Shown: positions 14,409 to 22,721, numbered from the stretch's first letter. The stretch is DNA of 23,585 nucleotides from Pseudobdellovibrionaceae bacterium (GCA_022843085.1 JALHOI010000004.1:3673-27257), one strand, 5' to 3'. Notes: generated by a model not told the origin, from the sequence alone. Numbers and translations: made by a program.

Positions 14409-15464
14409 ATGCGAATTGGCTTGCTTCATGAATCTATCCTACCCCCGCGTACTTACGGGGGAATTGAACGAATTGTTGTCGCACTTTCGCGGGCGTTCAT
14501 TCGGCGCGGTCACGACGTCACGATCTTGTGTAAAAAGGGCGAAGCGCGCCTTATTGCAGAAGATCCGGCACATGCCTCGAGCGGTCGACTGAAGGTTTTT
14601 GAACTACCGGCCGATTACCTCGCGCGGCCGCCCTCGATGTGGCTGCCGAAGGACCTCGATTTTCTTCATTCCCATCAGCCTTTAAGGGTGGCGGAGGGTT
14701 GGAAGCCGCCGCTGCCATTCGTCGTTACGATTCATGGAAATGGCCACGCCGACGAAAAGTATTGGCAAAACACCGCTTTCTTAAGCGAAAGCCACGCGCG
14801 AAATCACGCGGCGAAGTACTTTGTTTATAACGGCGTTGATCCCTCTCGCTACACGTATCAGCGTGAAAAAGCTCAAGCAGAAGAAGGTTATTTCGTGTTT
14901 CTCGCGCGCACCACATGGCGTGTGAAAAATGTGAAAACGGCGATCGCGTGGGCGAACGACCTCGGTGTGCGTCTCGAAATCATGGGCGGCAGCGGTGTTT
15001 CTCGCGGCAACATTCGCTTTAACGGATTGGTCGACGAAACAGAAAAAGTGAAGTTGTTAAGTGGTGCTCGTGCACTTGTGTACCCAACAAATTGGGACGA
15101 ACCGTGCGCCGGAGCTCCCCTTGAGGCCCTCGCGTGTGGCACGCCGGTGATCTCGACTGCGAATGGCTGTATGCCCGAACTGGTCAGGCCCGGTACCGGA
15201 GTGATTTGTTCGGACTACAACGAACTGCTCGCGGCACCAGCGAAACTCGACTCAGTTCACCCCGAAGACTGTCGCAAGTCGGTCGAGGAATTTTTCAGCG
15301 ACGAGCGCATGGCTGACGATTACCTTCAGCTGATGACGAAAATCATTCGTGACGGCGAACTCGATCATGAACCTCGCTTCAACTTCAATTCGAAAAGCGT
15401 TCATCTTTTGTATAAGCCGACGGTCGTAAACCGAATTCGAGTCGCAATGACCGGTAAGGTTTGA
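14409..15464 (+). CDS. GT4-family glycosyltransferase
   Basis: A retaining glycosyltransferase of the GT-B fold (351 aa). The N-terminal domain begins MRIGLLHESILPPRTYGGIE, the usual donor-cleft start for this family. The C-terminal domain has GGSG, NIRFNGLVDETEKVKLLSGA, and the EX7E motif in EPCAGAPLE (E231 and E239), which contacts the nucleotide sugar. Its place at the head of the GDP-heptose operon suggests it transfers a heptose or related sugar, probably to a surface glycan; this is inference. Start: ATG 14409, or GTG 14403 two codons earlier, which has GGGAGG at a better spacing. A longer open frame starting at 14196 runs antisense through the lipoprotein gene and is not family-like. 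Confidence 0.87.
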   Translation: MRIGLLHESILPPRTYGGIERIVVALSRAFIRRGHDVTILCKKGEARLIAEDPAHASSGRLKVFELPADYLARPPSMWLPKDLDFLHSHQPLRVAEGWKPPLPFVVTIHGNGHADEKYWQNTAFLSESHARNHAAKYFVYNGVDPSRYTYQREKAQAEEGYFVFLARTTWRVKNVKTAIAWANDLGVRLEIMGGSGVSRGNIRFNGLVDETEKVKLLSGARALVYPTNWDEPCAGAPLEALACGTPVISTANGCMPELVRPGTGVICSDYNELLAAPAKLDSVHPEDCRKSVEEFFSDERMADDYLQLMTKIIRDGELDHEPRFNFNSKSVHLLYKPTVVNRIRVAMTGKV

Positions 15465-15490
15465 TCGATGAAAAAGCGTGGAGAATTGCG

Positions 15491-16483
15491 ATGAGAGTTT
15501 TTATCACTGGCGGGGCCGGATTCATTGGCAGTCAGATGGCCGCAAGATTCTTGGAACTCGGGCACGCGGTCACGTGCTTTGACAACCTAGTTCTGGGACG
15601 ACGTGAGTATGTGCCATCAGGCGCGTCGTTCGTCGAAGAAGACCTCCTCAATCTCGATCGTTTGATGCGGGCCATGAAGGGGCACGATTTGGTCGTCCAT
15701 CTGGCGGCGAACAGCGACATCTCTAAAGGCGTTGAGAAGTCCGACGTTGATCTCAAGAACGGTACGATCGCAACCTTCAATACACTTGAAGCCATGCGAA
15801 AGGTGGGCGTGCACGACCTTTTGTTCGCGTCGACCTCGGCCATTTACGGCGAAGCTTCGGTGAAACCCACGCCCGAAAACTACGGCCCACTTTTTCCCAT
15901 TTCGTTTTACGGAGCCAGCAAACTTGCTTGTGAAGCACTTGTGTCGTCGTTCGCTCACAACTGCGGTTTTCGAGCGATCGTCTTTCGATTTGCGAATATC
16001 GTTGGGCCGCGTTCTACCCACGGTGCAATTCACGACTTTGCGGGACGTCTTTTAAAAGATTCTTCCGTTTTGAAAGTATTGGGCAATGGAACTCAGCAAA
16101 AGTCTTATCTGCACGTCGAAGACTGCATCGACGGAATACTTTTCGCTTGGAAAAAGTTGATGTCGGCACCGGCTGCGACCGACCCCTTAAAACGTGAGAT
16201 GTTTGAATGTTTCAATTTGGCAAGTCTTGGCGTTTCGAATGTGAAGTTTTTGGCGACGACGGTCGCTACTGAATTTGCATCGGCACAGAGGCTTTCAGCA
16301 GTCCCTCGTCTTGAGTTTGGCGAAAGCGATCGCGGTTGGGTCGGCGACGTGGCCTACACGTGGCTCGATGGTTCGCGCCTCCAACAGCTAGGTTGGAAGG
16401 CACAACTTGATAGCAACGCCGCTGTCGAAAAAGCGGTGCGAGAAATTATAAAAGAGAAAATCGAAGGCGCGGTTGCGCTATGA
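15491..16483 (+). CDS. NAD-dependent sugar-nucleotide epimerase/dehydratase (extended SDR)
   Basis: A 330-aa extended short-chain dehydrogenase that acts on nucleotide sugars. It has GGAGFIG (7-13) for NAD, LAANSDISKGV, the STSAIYGE block with the catalytic Ser/Thr, and YGASK (Y140, K144). It looks most like UDP-glucose 4-epimerase relatives. In this operon a GDP-heptose could also be the substrate, as in pathways making modified heptoses; the sequence does not settle it. ATG 15491 is chosen because GGAG lies seven bases upstream. A TTG at 15461 is weaker. The stop overlaps the hddC start as ATGA. Confidence 0.87.
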   Translation: MRVFITGGAGFIGSQMAARFLELGHAVTCFDNLVLGRREYVPSGASFVEEDLLNLDRLMRAMKGHDLVVHLAANSDISKGVEKSDVDLKNGTIATFNTLEAMRKVGVHDLLFASTSAIYGEASVKPTPENYGPLFPISFYGASKLACEALVSSFAHNCGFRAIVFRFANIVGPRSTHGAIHDFAGRLLKDSSVLKVLGNGTQQKSYLHVEDCIDGILFAWKKLMSAPAATDPLKREMFECFNLASLGVSNVKFLATTVATEFASAQRLSAVPRLEFGESDRGWVGDVAYTWLDGSRLQQLGWKAQLDSNAAVEKAVREIIKEKIEGAVAL

Positions 16484-17259
16484 GAAAACAGGTTTTGATT
16501 TTGGCGGGTGGGCTTGGCACGCGCTTGCGGCCCCTCACCGAGACATGCCCGAAGCCGATGGTGCCAGTCGCGGGCGAACCTTTTTTGCACTGGCAAATTC
16601 GAGATCTAAAAGAGCAAGGTTACACCGACATTATTCTTCTTGTTTCGTATTTGGGCGAGCAGGTGAAACAGCATTTCGGCGACGGTTCGAAGTGGGGCGT
16701 AAATCTACAGTACTCGTTCGAGACCGAACCTCTGGGTACCGGCGGTGCAATTCGGTTTGCGATTCGGTCTCTGGGGGAACTGCTCGACGATGATTTTTTA
16801 GTTTTGAATGGTGACAGTTTTTTGCGTGCGCCGCTCGACGATGTTGCCGGTTTTTTTGAAGAAGGAATGTTTGATGCCGTAGTCACGACCTACGATAACG
16901 GCCTGAAATCGGGGCTCGAGCCGACACCTGTACCGAACAACCTCAAAGTCAAAAATCAAATTGTGATTGAGTACGAAAAAGCCGCAGGCTTAGAGAAGGG
17001 TTTTGACCGGGTCGATTCTGGCATTTACGTCTTGAAGAAAACGTTGTTTGAGATGAACGCGATCGGTGAAGGTGCGAAATTTCAGCTTGAAGACGTTTTG
17101 AATCCGCTGATCGCCAAACGTCGCTACGGTGGCTTCAAAGTCGACTCGCGATTTTATGACATTGGAACCCCCGAGCGTCTTCGCGAATTCGAAGACTTCG
17201 TTGAGCGTGAGGTTCGTCACGGTCGACTGCATGGGCGCGAGCCCGAAGGAGTTCGATGA
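16480..17259 (+). CDS. hddC: D-glycero-alpha-D-manno-heptose 1-phosphate guanylyltransferase
   Basis: A 259-aa nucleotidyltransferase expected to join GTP and heptose 1-phosphate into GDP-D-glycero-alpha-D-manno-heptose. It carries the N-terminal LAGGLGTRLRPLTETCPKPM signature (8-27), GTGGAIRFA, LVLNGDSFL with the metal-binding Asp, and RFYDIGTPERL near the end. General sugar-phosphate nucleotidyltransferases share these motifs. The heptose assignment rests on the adjacent hddA and gmhA and on overall length. Coupled to both neighbours by ATGA overlaps (16480-16483 and 17256-17259). Confidence 0.85.
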   Translation: MRKQVLILAGGLGTRLRPLTETCPKPMVPVAGEPFLHWQIRDLKEQGYTDIILLVSYLGEQVKQHFGDGSKWGVNLQYSFETEPLGTGGAIRFAIRSLGELLDDDFLVLNGDSFLRAPLDDVAGFFEEGMFDAVVTTYDNGLKSGLEPTPVPNNLKVKNQIVIEYEKAAGLEKGFDRVDSGIYVLKKTLFEMNAIGEGAKFQLEDVLNPLIAKRRYGGFKVDSRFYDIGTPERLREFEDFVEREVRHGRLHGREPEGVR

Positions 17260-18248
17260 TTATCGCAAGAACACCGTTTCGCGTTAGCTTTCTCGGCGGC
17301 GGAACGGATTTGCCCGAGTTCTGGCAAGAAGAAGAAGGGGCCGTACTCTCGACAGCCATCGACAAGTACATGCACATCACCGTGAACAATCGTTTCGATC
17401 AAAGTTGGCGGCTCGGCTATTCGAAAACCGAAATCGTCGATCGAGTGGATCAGATTGAACATAAGATTTTTCGGCGGGTGCTTGAAAAGTACGGCCAACG
17501 AGCAAGTTCGCAAAATGGCGGGCACGGTCTTGAAATTCTATCGATGGCAGATATCCCTGCGGGTTCGGGACTTGGCAGTTCGTCGAGCTTCACGGTGAGC
17601 CTTCTTCACGCGCTGAAAGGACATCTTGGAACCTTTCAAAGTGCTGAAGATCTGGCTCGCGAGGCGAGTGAAATTGAGATCGTTGATTTGAAAGAGCCGA
17701 TCGGAAAACAAGACCAGTACGCGGCCGCGTTTGGCGGCCTTCGCTATATTCGCTTTTTGCCGTCGGGCGAGGTTTCAGCCGAGCCCGTCATCTGCACCGA
17801 CGATACGAAAAGAGCTCTCGAAGCCCATATGCTGGTGTTTTACACCGGCGTCACGCGCTCGGCATCGGGTGTTCTCGCCGAACAAAAATCAAACACGGTT
17901 AAGAAAATCGAAACTCTGCGCGCCATGCGGGACCTCGCAACTCGAATGAAGCAGTCGCTTGAAAAGAACGAGTCGATTCGGCGGTCTGGCGAGCTCCTTC
18001 ACGCAGGCTGGACTATGAAAAAGACATTGGCGAGCGGTATCAGCGGGGGGCCGATTGACGCCTGGTACGAACGCGCATTAGGTGCCGGCGCCTTCGGCGG
18101 TAAGATCCTCGGAGCTGGCGGAGGAGGCTTCCTCATGGTACTGTGCCCGCCAGAGGCGCACGCGAAGGTAAAAGCTGAACTGAAGGAGCTTCGGTCGGTG
18201 ACGATGCGGTTCGACAGCTTCGGTAGCCGCATCGTCTTCGTAGGATAG
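17256..18248 (+). CDS. hddA: D-glycero-alpha-D-manno-heptose 7-phosphate kinase (GHMP family)
   Basis: A 330-aa GHMP kinase that phosphorylates heptose 7-phosphate at C1 to the 1,7-bisphosphate. The start IIARTPFRVSFLGGGTDLPE (2-21) is diagnostic of the HddA group. The ATP-binding PAGSGLGSSSSF lies at about 101-112, and the C-terminal GAGGGGFLMVLCP at about 286-298. AAGGAG precedes the ATG by five bases within the hddC end. Length is typical. It is followed by a 61-bp gap with a hairpin before gmhA, the only real gap in this stretch of the operon. Confidence 0.92.
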   Translation: MIIARTPFRVSFLGGGTDLPEFWQEEEGAVLSTAIDKYMHITVNNRFDQSWRLGYSKTEIVDRVDQIEHKIFRRVLEKYGQRASSQNGGHGLEILSMADIPAGSGLGSSSSFTVSLLHALKGHLGTFQSAEDLAREASEIEIVDLKEPIGKQDQYAAAFGGLRYIRFLPSGEVSAEPVICTDDTKRALEAHMLVFYTGVTRSASGVLAEQKSNTVKKIETLRAMRDLATRMKQSLEKNESIRRSGELLHAGWTMKKTLASGISGGPIDAWYERALGAGAFGGKILGAGGGGFLMVLCPPEAHAKVKAELKELRSVTMRFDSFGSRIVFVG

Positions 18249-18286
18249 CCCGGCGCAGCCGGGACGTCGGCTAGCCCGGCGCAGCG
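18246..18286. repeat. REP-like hairpin and 14-bp direct repeat between hddA and gmhA
   Basis: TAGCCCGGCGCAGC occurs at 18246-18259 and 18272-18285. The first copy continues into a stem, CCCGGC with GCCGGG around GCA (18249-18263). Its first three bases are the hddA stop. The core resembles the CCCGGCGTAGCGCAGC part of the 66-bp array at 9142-9335, so both may belong to one dispersed repeat family. There is no T tract. Confidence 0.7.
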
Positions 18287-18309
18287 TAAATACGGAGTAG
18301 GGAGTTAGA

Positions 18310-18909
18310 GTGATCGAGAAAATGGCGAATGGTGCCGATGAGTTCGCAAAAAAATATCTGAACGAAACGCTGCCTCTTTTTCAAGAGTACGCGGGTCGCG
18401 AATTCAAAACTGCGATGGACGCGATGGTGCAAGCCTACCATCGGGGTTCGACGATCTACATCTGTGGCAACGGCGGTTCGGCAGGAACGGCCGGGCACAT
18501 GGTCAATGATCTTTCCAAAGGTTCAATCGTAGAAAACAAAAAGCGTCTTCGAGTGATTGGCCTGGCCGACAACATGAGTCTGCTGACAGCTTACGCCAAC
18601 GATAACGGTTTTGATTCGATCTTCGTCGAGCAACTCAAAAGCCTGTGGGCACCAGGTGATATTTTGATCGCGATCTCGTGCAGCGGAAATTCGCCGAACG
18701 TCGTCAAAGCGTGCGAATATGCGCGAGCGAACGGTGGCCAAGTCATCGGGCTTGTCGGGTTTTCAGGCGGAAAGCTCAAAGAACTCTCAAATCACCCGAT
18801 CTATTTCAAATCCTACAACTACGGTTCGGTCGAAGATGCGCAACTCATGTTCTCGCATCTCTCGAGCCAGTATTTGCATCACTACATTAAAGAGAACGGA
18901 CCCGCGTAA
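18310..18909 (+). CDS. gmhA: Phosphoheptose (sedoheptulose 7-phosphate) isomerase, SIS domain
   Basis: A 199-aa SIS-domain isomerase that turns sedoheptulose 7-phosphate into D-glycero-D-manno-heptose 7-phosphate, the first step of the heptose pathway. It shows the sugar-phosphate loop CGNGGSAGTAGH (52-63), SCSGNSPNVVKACEYA (about 120-135), and a late EDAQLMFSHL. His63 fits the metal-binding His of E. coli GmhA. The next ligand is Asp rather than Glu, and the final ligand spacing differs, as in GmhA copies paired with HddA. Start: GTG 18310 with AGGGAG five bases before; an ATG four codons in (18322) is possible. The stop TAA directly abuts the queF ATG. Confidence 0.9.
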   Translation: MIEKMANGADEFAKKYLNETLPLFQEYAGREFKTAMDAMVQAYHRGSTIYICGNGGSAGTAGHMVNDLSKGSIVENKKRLRVIGLADNMSLLTAYANDNGFDSIFVEQLKSLWAPGDILIAISCSGNSPNVVKACEYARANGGQVIGLVGFSGGKLKELSNHPIYFKSYNYGSVEDAQLMFSHLSSQYLHHYIKENGPA

Positions 18910-19395
18910 ATGGAAAAGATGAAACCACGCAAAGATAAAAAACCAGCAACGTCGAAAAAGACGGGTTCGAAAACGATGGCGGCGTCGAAGTTGAAGCCGA
19001 AAGAAACTTTTCTGCCTGACATCACACAAAAACTTTATGGCGAAGCGGCGATCGAAGAGGCTCAGCTAGAGCGATTTCCCAATCGCACCTTAGTTCGTCG
19101 CTACACGGTCGACTTCACCTGCCCCGAGTTCACGTGCCTGTGCCCGCGGTCGGGTTTTCCCGATTTCGCTACGATTCGGATTCGCTACGTTCCCGATAAA
19201 TACTGCGTCGAGCTAAAGTCGCTGAAGCTGTATATCAATTCATTTCGCAACAAGAAGGTCTTCCACGAGGATGTCACCAATGTGATCATTCAAGACATCA
19301 TCGATTTGCTTGATCCCCACGAAGTCACAGTGGTTGGGGATTTCACCGTTCGCGGCAACATTCACACAGTTGTGACAGCCGAGCATAAGAAGTGA
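18910..19395 (+). CDS. queF: NADPH-dependent 7-cyano-7-deazaguanine reductase (QueF, single-domain type)
   Basis: A 161-aa QueF that would reduce preQ0 to preQ1 in queuosine tRNA modification. It keeps the catalytic Cys in LCPRSGFPD (C78), the proton donor Asp seven residues on (D85), and the QueF motif VELKSLKLY with substrate-binding Glu (E101), all at the spacing of Bacillus QueF. HEDVTNVI and the GDFTVRGNI strand also fit. The N-terminal 30 residues are Lys-rich and not part of the family core, so the start could be any of the ATGs at 18910, 18919 or 18976. The 18910 ATG follows the gmhA TAA with no gap. The C-terminus is shorter than in Bacillus. Placement inside a heptose operon is unusual. 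Confidence 0.88.
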   Translation: MEKMKPRKDKKPATSKKTGSKTMAASKLKPKETFLPDITQKLYGEAAIEEAQLERFPNRTLVRRYTVDFTCPEFTCLCPRSGFPDFATIRIRYVPDKYCVELKSLKLYINSFRNKKVFHEDVTNVIIQDIIDLLDPHEVTVVGDFTVRGNIHTVVTAEHKK

Positions 19396-19946
19396 TCGTC
19401 TCAAAAGCTGTGCACCGGATTTTTAATTTTGTCTCTTACGCTGCGATTGCTGTTTCTGTTTATTTAGGCGCCTCGCTGATCACAGCGGCCGTCAGCAATT
19501 CAAAGTTTGAAGGGAAGCCTCTTGGACCGGTGCAGGTAGCTCTAATCAACGACGTTAAAGATTCATCCAAGCTGCAATTGCATTTACTGAATGAAGCTTC
19601 CAGCCCACCAAAATCGCACGTGATCGTCGCCTGGGCGACGTGGTGTGGGCCCTGTCATTCGCTGCTGACCGATTTGAATGCCGAGGTCGCGGCGGGACGG
19701 CTTGATCCCTCGCGCGTCACCGCGGTCAGTCTTGGCGAGCCATTCAGTGATGTGTCGGCCTATCTTCAAAGAACGCCGCTTCCGTTTCGTATCGCTCTCG
19801 ATCGCGACGGTTCTCTTTCGAAACAAGTGAAGATTGCGGGAACACCAACAGTAATTTTTCTCGATTCAAAGGGCGTCATTCAGCGATTTTCGATGGGCGG
19901 GATTCGCCTTGCGCGAAGTGTCTCTGACTTCATTGGCAAAAACTGA
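19392..19946 (+). CDS. Membrane-anchored thioredoxin-like (TlpA/ResA-type) protein
   Basis: A 184-aa protein with one N-terminal membrane segment (about 10-34) and a periplasmic thioredoxin fold. The active site is WATWCGPCHS with Cys85 and Cys88. The cis-Pro loop is GTPTVIF. It probably reduces or shuffles disulfides in the envelope; the partner is unknown. The GTG start overlaps the queF stop as GTGA, so translation is coupled. It is the last gene of the operon and is convergent with argH across a 66-bp gap that holds a 13-bp tandem repeat. Confidence 0.85.
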   Translation: MIVSKAVHRIFNFVSYAAIAVSVYLGASLITAAVSNSKFEGKPLGPVQVALINDVKDSSKLQLHLLNEASSPPKSHVIVAWATWCGPCHSLLTDLNAEVAAGRLDPSRVTAVSLGEPFSDVSAYLQRTPLPFRIALDRDGSLSKQVKIAGTPTVIFLDSKGVIQRFSMGGIRLARSVSDFIGKN

Positions 19947-19976
19947 GCAATGCGACCGATCATCACGCGGCACTTT

Positions 19977-20012
19977 AAGCTTTGATCAAAAGCTTTGGTC
20001 AAAAGCTTTGTC
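19977..20012. repeat. 13-bp tandem repeat between convergent genes, possible terminator
   Basis: AAGCTTTGATCAA (19977-19989), AAGCTTTGGTCAA (19990-20002) and a partial AAGCTTTGTC (20003-20012) lie head to tail, up to the argH stop. Within it, AAGCTTT pairs with AAAGCTT around GATCA, so alternative 7-bp hairpins can form. It lies between the thioredoxin-like gene and convergent argH, where a bidirectional terminator would be expected. Confidence 0.7.
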
Positions 20013-21458
20013 TTAAGTCTTTAACTGAAGCGCGGCCTGCGCCTTTGCAATTTGAACGGCAACCGCCGCAGGCGATGTTCCGCCTTCCGAGGTGCGAGCG
20101 TTCATTACGGATCTGTGGCTCAAAACTCTTTTCGAATCGGCATCAAAGCGCGAATCGATTTGTTTTAAATCATCGACACTTAAATCTTCGAGTTTCAGCT
20201 TCGATTCGATGCATTTTCGAACAACATGTCCCACAACTTCATGACCCTCTCGAAAAGGGACGCCCTTTCGTGCGAGGTCATCGGCGAGGTCGGTCGCATT
20301 CGAGAAGTCGCCGGTGAGCGCTGCGCGCATGCGGTCGCGGTGAAATGAAGCGCCCTCGATCATGAATTTCATCAGTCGAAGCGAACCGCGGACAGAGTCG
20401 AGCGCGTAGAAAACCGGTTCTTTATCTTCTTGCAGGTCACGGTTGTAGGCCAGAGGTAGGCCCTTCATCGTTGTTGCGAGTTGAACGAGAGCGCCAAGTG
20501 CGCGACCCGTTCGGCCTCGAATTAGTTCGGCGACATCTGGATTTTTTTTCTGGGGCATAATGCTCGAGCCCGTCGTCACCTCGTCACTCAATTCAACGAA
20601 ACCGTGTTCAGGAGCTGACCAAATCACAAGTTCTTCAGAGATGCGCGAGAGATGAATCGCAGCGAGGCTGAGGTTACTGACAAGCTCGAAAGCGAAGTCG
20701 CGATCTGAAACTCCGTCCATCGAGTTTTCGCAGGGTCGTTCGAAGCCAAGATCGCGTGCGACCCGCTGACGATCGAGAGGAAACGAGGTTCCCGCAAGCG
20801 CCGCTGAGCCCAGCGGCAGTACAAGACATCTCTTGCGCCACTCCGAAATACGTTCGCGGTCACGATCGAACATCCAGAAGTAGGCGAGTAGGTGGTGCGC
20901 AAGACTGACGGGCTGCGCATGTTGAAAATGCGTGAGACCCGGAAGCATCGTTTCGGTTTCGGCTTTCGCGCGCTCAAGCAGTGTTTCTTGAAGCTTATGA
21001 AGTTCGGTCATGAGGCCTTCGCCTTCGCGAGCGAGCGTCAGGCGAAACGCGGTTGCGACTTGGTCATTGCGACTTCGTGCGGTGTGCAGGCGCCCGGCGG
21101 TGATTCCGATAACTTCTTTTAGCTTTATCTCGATAAAGCTGTGGATATCTTCAACGTCTTTTGGAAACGGGTTTTCCCCAATATCGAGGGCCGTCGCGAT
21201 TTGCTGGCGAACCAAGTTGAGGCCGCTGACGATATCTTTTGAATCGACAGTCGACAAAATGCCTTGGGCGGCCAGCATCTGAGCATGCGCAATCGAGCCG
21301 TCAATGTCGGCTTCCCAAAGACGCCAGTCGATTCCAATCGAAGTCGAGAACGTAATGACGTCATGGCTAGGGCCGGTCGCGAACCGACCGCCCCAGAGCT
21401 TTTTGTCGTAGCCCGCGCTGTTCCCGCCGGCTTTTACATTTTCAACTTCTTTCGACAT
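20013..21458 (-). CDS. argH: Argininosuccinate lyase
   Basis: A 481-aa lyase for the last step of arginine synthesis, splitting argininosuccinate into arginine and fumarate. The start LWGGRFATGPS, HTARSRNDQVATAFRL and the fumarase-superfamily signature GSSIMPQKKNPDVAELIRG are intact. The mobile-loop Ser is the first or second Ser of that signature. Length is slightly above the common 460 aa because of a 19-residue N-terminal lead. The ATG at 21458 lies 17 bases inside the end of argG, with AAGGA upstream, so the two are translationally coupled. Confidence 0.97.
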   Translation of the reverse strand: MSKEVENVKAGGNSAGYDKKLWGGRFATGPSHDVITFSTSIGIDWRLWEADIDGSIAHAQMLAAQGILSTVDSKDIVSGLNLVRQQIATALDIGENPFPKDVEDIHSFIEIKLKEVIGITAGRLHTARSRNDQVATAFRLTLAREGEGLMTELHKLQETLLERAKAETETMLPGLTHFQHAQPVSLAHHLLAYFWMFDRDRERISEWRKRCLVLPLGSAALAGTSFPLDRQRVARDLGFERPCENSMDGVSDRDFAFELVSNLSLAAIHLSRISEELVIWSAPEHGFVELSDEVTTGSSIMPQKKNPDVAELIRGRTGRALGALVQLATTMKGLPLAYNRDLQEDKEPVFYALDSVRGSLRLMKFMIEGASFHRDRMRAALTGDFSNATDLADDLARKGVPFREGHEVVGHVVRKCIESKLKLEDLSVDDLKQIDSRFDADSKRVLSHRSVMNARTSEGGTSPAAVAVQIAKAQAALQLKT

Positions 21459-22683
21459 CGTTTTCCTTGAGAGCGAGGAACATCCGGGCCTGCAGCCCGA
21501 ACATTTTCACCGAACCCGTGCTTTCGCGCTGGTCGAAGGTGGTCGTATCGAATGAGGCGAGATCTTCCGAATAAAGAGCCCATTTGCTTTCGCGACCGGT
21601 GACGGTCGGCAAACCTTTAAACAGAGAGAGGCGTACGTCACCTGTGACGCGCTCTTGCGTTTTATTGATGAAAGATTCGAGGTCGTCTTTGAACGGGTCC
21701 CACCACAAGCCTTCGTAAGCCAGCTTCGACCACTCTTGGTCGACGCTTTTCTTAAATCGAAGTTCGTCGCGCGTCAGAACCAGAGCTTCAAGAGCACCGT
21801 GAGCTTTCAAGAGAATCGTCGATGCTGGGCACTCGTAGTTCTCGCGAACTTTAAGTCCCATCATTCGATCTTCCATGACATCGATGCGACCGATACCGTG
21901 GTCGCCGGCTATCTTATTCAGCGCGATCACGAGTTTCGACGGGCCCATTTTTTCGCCATTGAGCGCAACCGGAACGCCTTTTTCGAACGTGACTGTCAAA
22001 GTCGCACGCGTGTTCGACGCGTTCTCGGCCGATTTTGTCCAGACGAAGATTTCTTCGGGCGGAGCAAAGTTAGGTTCTTCAAGACGACCGCCCTCAACCG
22101 AACGACCCCAAAGATTTTCATCGATCGACCAGATTTTATTTAAGCTTTGCTGAATCGGAACACCGTGCTTCTGGGCGTACTCAATTTCCCACGACCGAGT
22201 CAGGTTTTTTTCTCGGATGGGTGCATGGATAATTGCGTCGGGCATCATGGCGCGAATGGTGTATTCAATTCGGTACTGATCGTTGCCTTTGCCCGTGCAG
22301 CCGTGAGCAAAAGCTTTAGCGCCGAGCTTCTGTGCCACTTCGACGGCTTTTTTGGCGATGATCGGTCGCGCGATCGACGTGCTCATCGGATAGCCCTGAT
22401 ATTCGCCATTCGCTTTCAACGATTGAAAGCAGAAATCGCGCGCGAACTCTTCTTTGGCGTCGACCGTGAAGTGGGTGGTTTTCATAATTTTGGCTTTTTC
22501 TTCGGCCTGATCAATATCGGCTTGAGGCTGCCCGACGTCGACGGTCACCGTGATGATTTCATCGTAGCCGTACTCTTCTTTCATCATCGGGATGCAGATC
22601 GATGTGTCGAGTCCACCCGAGTAGACGAGGACAACTTTTCCGTTTCCCGACTTCTTAGCTCCGACCTGATTTGCGACTGTCAT
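21442..22683 (-). CDS. argG: Argininosuccinate synthase
   Basis: A 413-aa ATP-dependent ligase joining citrulline and aspartate. The P-loop-like VLVYSGGLDTSICI (19-32), AHGCTGKGNDQYRIE and the segment DENLWGRSVEGG are characteristic. Full length. The ATG at 22683 has AGGAG seven bases upstream, placed in the loop of a 6-bp leader hairpin. The reverse-strand promoter is strong: TTGAAA at 22771-22776, 17 bp, TATAAT at 22748-22753, giving a leader of about 58 nt with an ArgR-like box at its beginning. Co-transcribed with argH and divergent from argC. Confidence 0.97.
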   Translation of the reverse strand: MTVANQVGAKKSGNGKVVLVYSGGLDTSICIPMMKEEYGYDEIITVTVDVGQPQADIDQAEEKAKIMKTTHFTVDAKEEFARDFCFQSLKANGEYQGYPMSTSIARPIIAKKAVEVAQKLGAKAFAHGCTGKGNDQYRIEYTIRAMMPDAIIHAPIREKNLTRSWEIEYAQKHGVPIQQSLNKIWSIDENLWGRSVEGGRLEEPNFAPPEEIFVWTKSAENASNTRATLTVTFEKGVPVALNGEKMGPSKLVIALNKIAGDHGIGRIDVMEDRMMGLKVRENYECPASTILLKAHGALEALVLTRDELRFKKSVDQEWSKLAYEGLWWDPFKDDLESFINKTQERVTGDVRLSLFKGLPTVTGRESKWALYSEDLASFDTTTFDQRESTGSVKMFGLQARMFLALKENDVERS

Positions 22684-22709
22684 ATGCAGCTCCTGTTATT
22701 CTTCTGCAT
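22684..22709 (-). promoter_or_regulatory. Leader hairpin presenting the argG ribosome binding site
   Basis: On the reverse strand, ATGCAG (22709-22704) and CTGCAT (22689-22684) form a 6-bp stem whose 14-base loop contains AGGAG. The argG ATG follows the stem directly. Confidence 0.4.
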
Positions 22710-22721
22710 GCCCGCAGCGGC

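Noticed and set aside
18249..18263. Intrinsic terminator after hddA
   Set aside because: The stem is strong but no T tract follows, and gmhA continues the same pathway with a good ribosome binding site, so a full stop of transcription is unlikely.
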